A stretch of 64,000 nt of DNA from Paralichthys olivaceus (lineage: Eukaryota; Chordata; Actinopteri; Pleuronectiformes; Paralichthyidae). The first letter of the stretch is position 1. Each line of letters opens with the position of its first letter. The stretch spans positions 9,312,501-9,376,500 of the forward strand of contig NC_091113.1 in assembly GCF_024713975.1 (NCBI RefSeq), given 5' to 3'. The translations under genes and the position numbers were made by a program. Below the pieces are notes generated by a model. The model did not search any database, had not been told where the DNA came from, and worked only from the letters and a program-made list of their open reading frames with translations. Of this stretch, positions 34,451 through 47,000 are shown piece by piece.

Positions 34451-34939
34451 TTTACACACCGATTACACTTCTAATCTGACTGAAATCATTTCCCGCTCGC
34501 TCCTTCCTTTTTTCTCTGCAGTAAAATATTTGCATACCCGCGGCCCAGTTCAGCAAACATAGTGTGTTTGAAGTTGCTTTGAGATGAATCAGACATATTT
34601 CACATATAATTTCAGCAGATCTGAGGAGTGGGAGTCTTAACCAGAGTTTAGAGCGTGGTTACAGTACTGCAGAAGTGTGTTTGCTTTTTAAAGAGATGTT
34701 TGAGGACCTTAATAAAAGGTCTGAGTGAATCATTTCATCTGGGGATGAGAAATGAAACATTCAACGTTGGGTCAAACCTGCGAAGAGACAGGTGTCAAAG
34801 GAAGTCTCTCTAAAGGCTGAATCCCTTGTGCCAGGTGCAAGTGTCACTGCAGCAGCAGGAATATCAGGTCCACGTCCAGTGTGCCGTGTTCAGGAGTCAA
34901 ACCTGTGCTCATCGTGTGGATGTTTAATCCTCAGCAGCT

Positions 34940-35018
34940 CTACAGCCCCTTCAGAGACGACACCTTCTTCTTTCGAGCAGCCAGCATCTCGTAGAACGGG
35001 TCTTTGCTGATGGCAGCT
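34940..35018 (-). CDS. cyth1: cyth1 exon 12 (C-terminus)
   Basis: After ACCTGCAG, encodes [18 protein letters not shown] and ends SSLKGL then TAG. The basic tail aids membrane binding. The last residues differ from the mammalian SSTKRH. Confidence 0.94.
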
Positions 35019-38000
35019 CTGCAGGTGGAAGACGAAGGAGGGTTACATTACATTACATTTTCAGAAGCGACTTAACAATTCAGCATCTTGCCCAAGGATG
35101 CTTCAGCATTCGAGATGCTGACCTTCTGGTTGGAGGAAAACCGCTCTACCCCCTCAGCCACAGCCGTGGGTTAGATGCAAAACCTTGTGGAAGTCATGTT
35201 CATCACACTTATCATCTACGGGAGGAGAGGAAGATTGAACGTGACTCACTTGATGCTGTTGATCCACTCGTCCTTCTCCTCCGTGGTCGGGGCAGAGATT
35301 CGGTAAAAAGTGTGGTTTCCCTCGACAACGCGGCCGTCCGCCTCTGTCTTGCAGGCCTTGATCACCTGATCTTTGTGGTTGGGGATGAAGAGCTCGAAGC
35401 AGTTCTGGTGAGAGAGCAGCACAAACAGGATGAGTCGGGGTTAGGTCAACAACAAACATCTGTTAATTGTGTTTTGAGCCGGAGTAAACGAAAGAGGATG
35501 TAATGTGCTGTTATTTATTTTCTTTCTAACAGTTTTATACAGTTTTTCAAAATCTCAGTTTTATTTTCTTCAGCAGTAAAATGACAATAAATCATCTTTA
35601 ACCAGAAATAATGAACATATTTTATTGTTTCAATAATTTGCAATTTCCTTAGAGTGAGCAACTTTTTTAAAATGTTTTTGCATCCAGCACCTTGCTGTAT
35701 TTTCTTTAATATTTAACTGGTGACCTCTTGTGGAGAGAGAAACAGCAAAAATGGTCAGTTACATGAAAGAATGTTGCAGAAAGAGAAGAGAGAAGAAAGT
35801 GTTTACTGGTTTCTTAGAGTCATCAACTTCTCTGATGCTCAGATTTTCCAGTGGAATAATTCCTCTGGGTTCTTTATCCTGGTAAACAAAGGAAAAAAAA
35901 ATAATGACAGTGTGAGAGATCCAAGTATAACTTTCTGAAGTCTTCGTTTTCTCAAACATATTTCTTTCTGTCATGTATTCAAAACTGGAATTACTCACTG
36001 TGGTGTATTCAAAGTAGTAGAGGCAGTTATCTGTGAGAATAAACCAGCGTCTCTTCCAGGTCTTAACTCGTCCACCTGAGGAGAAATTAGAAATGAGCTG
36101 CTGCTTCACCGGGGGGGTAGACAACTGTAGTTAGAGCCAAAGCAGAAAGCTGAACTTCAAACACTGAAGCACACTGACGACACAAATCAGCAGCTGAAAC
36201 GAAGCCTACTGATCGTAAAAGCTGAGGTTAAAAACACGGGTCAGTGGTCAGATAAGGGGTCCAGCAGTTAGAAGCAGATGTGAAACAACTCTATTGGCTT
36301 TTTCACATCAAGCATGGTGGGAAACCGAGTGCAAAAATGAATGATCTGTCTTTAATATGACTTAAAATGTGATGTGAAGGTGAATGCGTACAGACAGTGG
36401 CGGATTAAAACAGTGGGGAGGGGGCAGCTCAGAAGCAGGTCAGTGCGTTAAAGCTGGGGAGTATGAGGGTACGTACCTCCTGGAGTCAAAACCCATGAAA
36501 CACAAACAAAAACAACGTCAACATAAGAGTTTTACAAAAAACTGGGAAACTTTCAGTCAACTTTATTCAGTGTTTCTACATGATTTATCCTCTTCATGTC
36601 CTCTAGAGGGCAGTCCAACTGAACAAGTTAAAGTTTGAATGAAAGGAACTGATGCACATACCCAGTTTCAGGAGCCATCCTTCTCTGTCGGGGTTGAAGA
36701 AAGTGTGTGTGAGGTCGTTCCCATCATCCTCTGGGATCTTAAAGGGTTCGTTCTTGATGCTGTCGTACAGATTCTACAGAGAGGGAGCAATAAAGATGAT
36801 GGGATGAGGAAAAGCTTTACTGGGTTTATGAGCATCAATATACATGACATGATGTTTGCAGGATTCAGAATAAAGATTCTCTTTGCATCTCAAGAGCCTC
36901 TTTGCAGGTATTTTATAATGAAATGGGGATTTTCACACAAACACACCTGACATTACAGCTGCTTTCAGACATGTACTAAAGTGTGGAGATTTTCCTGAGA
37001 ACGTTAATGCCTAAACTTTTCCTGGAAAATTCACAACGAGGATCCAAGATCTCAGGATGAAAAAGAGGAACCACACATGTAGAGGACGCCCACGAGATGT
37101 TGACTTGCAAAGACAAGATTCAAGAGCTTTTGGTGATAAGGGCCGATGCTGGTGTCAATGTGCTGAAGATTGTCATGTGTTAAAAGAGGAAAATGTGTAA
37201 ATTGAATGTGAATTAAACGTGTCTTACCCTGAGCAGCTCCTCTGGCAGATCTCCTCCGTCATTGATGCCTCTGTTCATTGCTGTGAATCTCTGAACGGAC
37301 GGTTTGTCCTTCACGTTAGGGTTGTGTAGACTGGTGTTCAGCATGATCACAGCGAACGACAACACATAACAGGTATCTATAAAAGAAAAAGAAATAACAT
37401 GCATATGTGAGACTTAACTAAAATAAGACTTTCCTTCATGTCACTGTGTATCTTAGTCATTATTTTTTGTTCTTATACATATTTTTTTGCCACCTCCTCG
37501 TTCCTGGATTCCCTCTGAACAAACACACACTCTTGTACCTGTGCTCTGAAACACCCCGGGGTTACAGTGACAGTATCGCTGGGCGAACGCCTCCATCATG
37601 CGGTCAATCTTCTGAGCTTCGCCGGGCAGCCTGAAGCTCCACAGGAACTGCCTGAGCGCCTGGACCAGGTTCAGATCCGTGAACTCGTGCAGGTCCAGGA
37701 AGGCGTGAAGAACCTCGATGTTGAAGTCATCTCTGCACGACGCCAGGAAAACATTAAATCCCCCCCACACACACACAAAAAAACCCAGACACCCACATGC
37801 ACATGGGGGAGGGAGAAGGGAGTAAATAGAACAAAAACAGGATCAACGAATGAACGCAGCTTTGTTTAGCTCTGAGTTGGCAACTGAAATGGATGGATGA
37901 GATGTGACGAGTCAGATAAAAAGCGATTAATGGATCATCTTTTAAAACTGCTAATGCAACATAAGCTCATATTTACAGTGTATTATAGTTTTCTGATGAG

Positions 38001-41000
38001 GCTTGATTTCACACATGCAATGTTTATAGCTCTAGAAAAAGTCCACAGATAGCAATGATCAGGATTATTCTCTCTTTTTTTTTTAAACAAGCTATCTATT
38101 ATCTTTACTTCTGGTGAAAAACGAATAGTATTCATGGAAGAAATTATGACATGCACAAAAGGAAAAGCTTAAGTATAAATAAAACTAATAATGACTGAGC
38201 TCCATTTAGCTGTTTTTTTACGGTCCGCCTCACTATCATGTCCTGCTGGGGCTCTTTTCCAGCTATGACAGGGAAAACATCTCTTACCTCTCCCCCAGGT
38301 AGTCCCCAATGGCTGTCTTATTCAGCCCCTCGCCCTTGTAGAGGAACTGAGCAATGTCGTCGCTGGTGTTTTTCAGCAGGGAGCTGTCCACCAGAAAACG
38401 AATACCCTGCAGGAGGAAATCAGAACAAGCAACCCAACGTCAAGAACTAAAAAATACAAATAATCCTCAAAAGATCCAAGCAGTAAGGAAATTTGTCTTT
38501 TTCACTGGTTGTGGCTTCACCTATGTGAGGATGTGTTTTCTTTATTAGATCTTTGTTGTACCTCGACCAGATAACACAAAATATAAAATCAGCTTGGACA
38601 TTTTCTCTCATTTTTTGAGGTCTTAATAATCAGCAGATTAATCAATACTTGAATAAATCGATTGTTTCAGCTCTTTACTTCATTTGTTACATGAAGGAGG
38701 AAAGGCTGATTCCTTCTCACCTTCTTTGGGTCCATGTTGAACTTCTTTCGGCCGATGGCCATCTGTTTGTTCCTCTGCATACTTTTCCTAAAAAACAAAT
38801 GAATAGTTTAAAAAAAGAACCTGAATGAACTGATTACCAAACACACTACCAGTGGTTATATCATCAACAATCACATGGAAATGATTATTCTTTGATTAGT
38901 TGATGGACAGGAAATAACAGACAGCAATTTTGATTAGTTTACATTATATATCGACTAACTGAGCAGTTTGCATCATAGTAAACTAAATATATTTGAGTGC
39001 AGACAATAAACTGTATATAGATTGAAGACATGACAGCTCCTAAAAGTGGGGCCAAACTATTTTACTCGCCCCCTGGTGGGTGGCCGCAGTAAAGATCATA
39101 AACCCTGCCAACTTCATGTTAGTGGATGAAAATTAAAAAGATGGTTTCTGTTATTTAAGGGAATTGTTGTTTCTGAGTTTGATGCCAAAAAACATTCTGG
39201 CTCCAAATGACGTGATTGGCTTAAGATGGCAGCGTTTCTATCCAGGAAACATTGTCCTCATCTCTGGACACTGGAAGTAAGTGGAGACACTTTGTCCATC
39301 TTTTTTTAAACATGGAGCGGACATTCATGGTTGTTTTGTGGACTCAAACACTTCCCCCATCCCTCCATCGGCATAGTGGTGAGTAGTTAATGAGTGAATT
39401 ATTATTTTTGGGTGAACTATCCCTTTAAATGTTAACAATCTTTATTTGTGGACCTAAATCCCACAGGGTAGTAAACTCCTCTGTTCTGACAGTCATGCTA
39501 ATTTTTACCATGAATGTACTTCCAGTGAAACAAAGGCTGAGTGGACCATGTCCGCCCACACACGTGCACAGAAATGGTCGTTGAGAGATACTTTACCTCT
39601 CTTCAGTCAGGCCCAGGTTGTCAATCTCATTGGTCACCTCTGCTATCTCATCCTTCAGTCTCTGAGAGCAGACACAGGCATAGACGGGAAAGAAGAAGAT
39701 GGATGAAACAGAAATGGTTCTGTTTAGCTTTAGAGCAGAGACACTGAACAAAAAACAAGCACAGGGATCCATGTGCTACTTGTGGGATCTCTGACCCTTA
39801 ACCTCAAGAGACGCTTCGATCTGAGCATCAGCACAATTCATTACACATGCTAGTTTGTTCCAGCTACATCACACCAACACATCCACACAAATACTTCCTA
39901 CTGAAGGAATGACCCAGTAAAAAAAATAAAAAGTGCAGTCGTGATTCACTCTCTCTCAGTCCGACTCCTCCTCAGCAGGGGTTATGTGGAACAGCCACCC
40001 TCTGCAGAAAACCCTCTCTAGGAGTTGTAGCACCTGCTCTGGGGTCAGGGCCTCCTCTCCTCTCCCCTGTGCTGACCTAGATTTATCAGCCCACTCCCCC
40101 CTGACACCCTGCCTGGTCTGTTTGAGTGTCACATTGGAGACAGGAGTTTGCAGGATCAAAGACTTTGACTGGCTTAGCAGAGCTGATCGGAGGCAGGAAA
40201 GAACAGAGAGGCGAGAGACAGATGGAGAAACACTGAGCGCAGCAGAAACGATAATGGACTGAGGTAATAATCGAGGAGAAACAGAAGTGGACAAGGCCGC
40301 AGTTTCAGATTAGAGTCATTATAATTTATAAACACCCCAATGAGTGAAAACCAGGCTGCATCAGTTCTGTAAATAACTTCAGTTGTCTGGATCCCTCCAA
40401 GTGCGTTTCCATGGTTACAACACCATATTAACGAACGGCATCCGCTGTGTCTCCATTACTGGAATATTTCACGGCTCATAAGCCATTCGCCCCCAGGGCA
40501 AGACAGGGTGGAGCTTAAGAGGAGGGAACGCAGAACGGGAGTCACCCTTGGTAATAAACTCCATCAATCTACTGACACAGTCGCTGCCCTGAAGGCATGT
40601 TATTGTTATTCTTTGTGTGTGTAAAAAGCACCCACATATAACAGTCCTGCCACTTTATTTTAGGTTGTTAGATTAACTGATGCAGGTTTAACCTGTCCCT
40701 TCACACAGACACAGCTGGAGGGCACACAAATATATATATATATATATATATTTAGGTGCAGTTCGCTCTGTCCTGAATGAGCACAGTGACGCTCCAGTTG
40801 TCATAAACACACTGCCAGAGGCACGCTGGTCTAGGGACAAACAAATGGCTTTCACAGTTTTATAAGTCTGTTTTTATTATCTATTTTTGTAACTTTTCAT
40901 CCATTAAAACCTTGAAACACAATTTGGGGAAACATAAGGGGCAAATTTCATAATAAAAAGTCACTTTACTTTGGCAGGTAACCTTTTAGTTTTTCTAACT

Positions 41001-44000
41001 CCTCACATTAAGGTCAGATAAACCTTTAAATACATCTTGCACAGAATGAGGACATTGGGTTTTGACCTCGTTCTGTGCCAGATCACTTACATTGCAAAAA
41101 CTGTGAATCTTTTGATAAACAAATATAATGTCACAGAGAAAGAGAACTGCAACAGTCCAGATTACCACAGGGTTCACTGCCAGGACAAACATAAACTCTC
41201 TTTCATGGCTGCGCTGCTGAGAAAATAGTTCATCTGAGCAGTAATGACTGAGGAAAGAAAACAGAAATAGACTGAAGGCAAAGAAGTGGAACTCCAGATG
41301 AATTCAGCTCGAATTTTGTTTCACAAACTGATTAAAGAAATAAAAAGTGTAGGGTAGGGAAGTCCAGATCAACTTTTATTTATTGCTTTAATCTAAATAC
41401 ATGGCCTAAATATTGAGTCAGACCTGATAACTAATGATGATGAATACATATATAAAATAATCCTACAGAAGGTCCTTGTTCAAAACTATGTATATATATA
41501 AGATAATGATTTTGAATCTTCGACAGTGCAGGTATCAGTGATACAGTATATTCTACACAACGCTGTTGTAAACAAACATGGTGGACCAACTAAAACATTA
41601 CTTAACAAATTTAAAATGCAATAAATGTGGGAGAAACAACACCTAATTCAATTACATATCTAACATCCAACATGTTCAAGTAAGAAGTGGCTGTGTGCAC
41701 GTCCACCAGACTTCAGGAGGGTGCTTACTACAAATCTGTGAAATACAACATAAAGAGGAACTGCACATTGAACTCACAGCTCCCTGTTATTAGTGAAGTC
41801 AAGTAGAACATTTTGATAAATTGAAGAGGATGAATACTCTGTGTTACACTGTGACCTGGGGACCACGGGACCTGCAGCAGAACAACAGTGAGTTTGTTTT
41901 GTCCATGCAAAACGTCCGTGATTTGATTAACTGATATTCAGTGAATGATATTTAATATCATTATTGCGGCTGTGCTTTCACTTTGGCTTCTCTAACAGCC
42001 GGCTAGTCGGCGCAAACACATCTAAAGGGAAACTCAGAGTCACAACAGGGTTAAAAAATGTCACACCGCACTGACAAAATATGCTGTCAACTCAGCTTTA
42101 TGTCAATTTTTTGGTTTTGATTGTTCATTACCGTAGTTTGTATTAGTGTCATTATGCTTGTCAGCTGAATAATCCCTAAATCACACAAATTCCCCAAAAA
42201 ACAAACTACTAAAAAGGTTCAATGTAGGATTCACAGGGATTTGGATTTGACAAGGGGATTCAGAAGTGGATTCAGATTGGACAAAATGCCTTCAAATCTC
42301 ATCCCTGGCCCTGACACAGATCCTTATCATCAGTTCAGGACATGCCTACAGTGTAAGAGAGATGAGGTCATGTATGAGTGATGTTCTTACTTGTATGTCC
42401 TGCAGCAGCTCTTGTTTTTTGCGGCGGATGCACTCCAGCTCCTGTCTCTCCTCTGGACTGAGGTCATCTGGAACTACGGAGGAGAGAAAGGAACATGTAG
42501 GGCTCAAATATGAATATTAACTTTTCACTCTGTCTCTCGCACACTCACGCACGAAGATGAGAGACCTGAGAGCCACTCTGCTGTGGGTCACTATGGCAAC
42601 ACAATCTCTGACCAATCAATCATGTGGGTATAATCACATAATCAATGTGGGTACAATTAATATCAGGGTATAGCCTGATTTAGCACAAAGTATTACAATA
42701 AGGAAATGATTAAGGATATTGAGGATTTTTGTATGTGACATAGTGAATGAAGATTAAAAAATTAAGTTATCAGACAAAAGATTGGTTACTGGGAGCAAAG
42801 TTATAGAACAAGGGGAAATTGGCAAATAATAGTTGCTTTTTCTATAAAGCCATGGTTACAGAAATGTGTAAAAAGCTGAAAAAATTTAATAATTTAAAGA
42901 GTATATATATAATTTATTTTACATTTAAAACAAATGTCTCACATTATTTTAATATCATTCAGCCAGAGTATTAACTGTAAGGCTGCAATCAACGATTCCA
43001 TTCCAATCAATAACGATTATTTTTGTGATTCCTCAGCCTTTAAAACAAAAGGTGAAAATGCCTTTTGCTTGATCTCTTTTGTGTCAAACACACAAAAAAC
43101 ATACAAAACAATTTCACATTTAAGGAGTGAAAATATCAAATGAGTAGCCTTTTACTACAGCAATGATGACTGATTAATTGCTTATTTGGTTAGTTTCTAA
43201 TTAACTTGAAGTTGACTGACTAATCCATGAGTTGTCTAATTCTGGGAGCTCTTGTTAGTAAATTTCATCAGTTTCTATAACCAAAGGAACATCAAATGAA
43301 TGACAGTATGAAAATGGTGCATTAGGATAGAAGTGATATCTTACTGTATATGTTAAGCTCCCTGCTGCCCTCCATACAAAACACACCCTAAACTGTAGAT
43401 GACCAAGTGTGTAGTCTGATAGAAGAGAAGTTAATGTGCCCTCAGACACAAACATAATATCTGCAGAGCAGCGATAAAGAGAGGAGGGAAATACAGATCT
43501 GTCAGTGACTGACTTGTGGTTTTTCTTGTGAAAACATGAGGGAGGAAAAACAGTGCAGTGAAAGATAAGAAATGAAAAGCAACAGGAAAAATGTTTCTCG
43601 TTTCATATAAATGATTTTCTCGTGATTTTCAAATATCACACCTCCGCAATGTGGACTGTTACTGCAGCTCCTCTCCACTGGTTGCCTAATGATAAATCTG
43701 CCATAGCTTCTTCCGAAAGCATTTAAAATGCTTTAACTGGAGAAAAGGCTCAATTTATGTTGAGCGACGAGGAGCCACAGAGGACAAGTCAAGCTGTGCT
43801 GCTGCTGCTGTTTGTCAGCCTCATTAGAGAAGTCACGCTGAGGGTTTCGAGCGAACTGTTCACTTCACTTTGCCACCATGACCAAGTTACTCAGCATCAA
43901 CTAAGTGAAACTACTTCATTAAAGAAGAGGAGGCGCAAGTAAAGCTGGGTGTTATAGCTGAGGTCACAATATTGGGTCACAGTTTTGCAGATTAAATATA

Positions 44001-47000
44001 TGCAAAAACCCATGTACAGAGAAATAATAAAACTGAGGCAAAATAAGTTTATTAGTTAATGAAAAAAAATTAAGAAAGAAAATTTAAGCTGTTTTCAGAC
44101 ATGAAAATTGAGTCTAGACATTTTCCCCAAGTCTGCAGGAGATTGTCTACAACATTCAAGCGAGGGGTAGTGCTCCATGGTGGATAGACCATGCAGAAGC
44201 CAGGACATGGGCTGGGGCCGTAACAACGTATAAATTCCACTGCAAAAAGCACAATGTTTTTATTGACCACACATCGTTCCCGGCATCAGCCCTTAACGCC
44301 AAAAGCTCTCGTTGACTTTCCAAGAAAACATCTTGGTCTGAGTCTTTTATGTGTATGGCATCTCTTTTTCATCCTGAGATATTTGTTTTCTTCCAGTTTC
44401 TCGTCTATTGCGTGTTAGAAACGTTGAAACACTGACTCGCTAGATGTGAATTTTCCAGACATTATCCTGCTATATTCTTATAAAAAATAATTTGGAGATT
44501 CTCCAGACATTTTACTTGGGCCTGGATCTAGAAAAAGTCCAGAGCAATGAATTCACATAAAGCCCTTCTGGAACATTTCAGGACTTCCGTACATGTCTTA
44601 TAGCAGCTCAATTGTTTACTGTTTTGATCATTGATTGATCAATTCAAATCATATTTCATGCAAAAATGCCAAATTTTCAGTAGGTCTGGATCCTCTGACG
44701 AGCACATTTGCTGCTTTTGTTAATCTCCTGACAGGACACTGAATAATTTGGGTGTTTTTTCACACAAAATAAAAAACTTCCAGACATAGATTTAAGCTCT
44801 GGGAAGGTTTTCTGACAGTTTTGACCATTTGTACAACAATTGTTCAATTGATAGATCCAGAAAAATAACACAAATACAAAAAATCCCCCAATCTTCCTAC
44901 TACAGTACTCCCCTAACAAAAGGCAAATTCAGAAAAGCCCAATGTATGATGTGACAGGTGTCGCAGCCTTGGATACTGGTATTATTTACATACTACAAAC
45001 ACAGACAGTGACGCAGTTGCTCATAATACACACACCCCTTGCCCAGAAAGAAAGCGTTAAGTAGGCCGCACTGGCTTCTATTATAAACCTGAGGACGAGA
45101 ATAACACACAATTGTAAGCGGCGAGGCAGTGAAACTGGTATTCTCGCTCTCTCTGGCTTTTCATTGAGAGAGGAAATAAGCGAGTGGATTAATGACAGCT
45201 CGCGAAGCACTGTCATGTCATCATTATTAAAAATAAAAAAAACTCACATTCTGGTGTTAACAACAACAAGTGTTTCCAGGCTCCTCAACCAGCTGCTGTG
45301 CGACGTCCTCAGGTCACAGAGTGTGTGTTGTGTTGCCCAGTAATGGGACACCTTGTCATAGCAATGATGACCAGCTGCTGACGGCAACCAAACCAATGTC
45401 CAGACTTACTCTTACTTCCACTCTGCTGCTTGTAAGTTATACAACACATCCTCCGAAGATGCAATGACGAGGAAACAAACTTCATTAATCAATCAGCAGT
45501 TACCAAACAGATATTGTGACTGTGTTTCTAGGTCTCATAAGGTTTCAGACGAAGGCATGACGACACACATACGCACAAAGGTTTCTGCAAAATGGTTCAG
45601 ATGCAGAAGTATCAATGACGCACTTAACGCCTACACATTTGTGTCATAATACTGAGGTTTGTACCAGAGAAAGCGACTTTGTGCTGATTGACTTCACCGC
45701 CAGTCTCAGAGGTCCCAGTGCAGCCGAAAACACTCCCTGTTTTACTCAACTAGCTTGATTCTTACTCCAGCTCCAGTGTCCACAACACCAATTTCTGTAT
45801 AAAACAGCCAAAAGCTCCAACGGGACAGTAATAATCCAGTCCTGTCTGATCTGTTCCAATCCCAATCCTGTGGTCCTCAATCGTCCAGCCTCCCAGCCTC
45901 TTTAATCCTCAGGCACAAATTCCAGCAGAGGAGTGAGGAGGGGAGCAAGGCCGGCAGCTAAATGAGGATGAGGACGAGGATGACGGGTGTGTGTATGTGT
46001 GAGGGGGGGAAACCCTTGAATTCTCATCTCTCTCTATCGCTCCCCCTCCCACCTTTCTTTCCACCTCGACTCCTCCCTTCTTCAATGAATGGAGCATCAA
46101 ACACAGGCTCCCCCACGTGGACGCCGGTGCCCACTAGAAGGTGGGGAGGTGGCAGTTTTGCATGTGTCCTCAAAAAATAAGTGAAATGAGGATGGTGCAC
46201 ATGTGAGGCTGACTCAACTCTCATATTTAACAAATAAATAATTCATAAAACAACAGCTCTCTGTTCTGGCAAAAACAAGCCAGTCATCTTTCCTCACTCA
46301 TCACATGTGTTTGCTCGTAGAAATGAACCCGCACCAATAACAGAATGGCATTTGACCTAGGACCCAAGGCAAAGCAGTTTGCTTATGGTTAGAAAAATGA
46401 TCTGTACTCATAAAGATTGAGAGTTTCAGCATCTGACCCTGTTCACAAGGCAATAATTGTCCACTTCAATGTTCACAAAGCCATAATTGTCTGTTCCCAA
46501 GGGCCTGACGATGAAAAGCTCGACACTGTGAAATAACCCTGTAGTTATGGTAAACTCCCTGGTGACTGACCGCATCACACAGCCTTAAGGAAAGAAAGTC
46601 CAGTAAGTAAGAAAGCAGAACAACATTAGAACAGCAGAGGATAAACAGGTTTACAGCTTCACAAGATGTGACCTGGAGTGGAACATCCTGATGTGACACA
46701 GAGACAATTAAGACATGAGACTTGTACTGGACTCAAAAATATGTATTACATCTATTTTTAAGCTTTATTAGTACATCTTTGAGTGATCAAAAACAATCAC
46801 CGTGACCTGCCAGCTTTATATATGCTCGGAATTAAGCATAAGCAAAAGAGGTTTCAAAACGACTGTTAGCTGTGGTATTTCTAGCTTTACAGAGTCCACC
46901 TTATATGTGCCTGGTATGGTAAGCCTGTATTTCAGCCTCATGATACTTAAGCACATTTTATAACATGTTTTCACCATAACACTGTACAGGCCATGGTTTT

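Larger units (their letters stand above)
30364..34939. other. Convergent pgs1/cyth1 3' region
   Basis: This stretch must hold both 3' UTRs. AATAAA at about 30633 could be a proximal pgs1 signal; ATTAAA at about 33271 and AATAAA at 33415-33420 are distal candidates. On the minus strand, ATTAAA words near 33461 and 33964 could serve cyth1. No DNAH17-like exon was recognised. A repeat related to those at 39005 and 58760 lies at about 33830-34450. Confidence 0.5.

Noticed and set aside
46024-46233. Minus-strand frame with [19 protein letters not shown] as a possible cyth1 exon
   Set aside because: No matching cytohesin segment, no clear acceptor and donor pair that keeps the frame, and exons 1 and 2 already join in phase.
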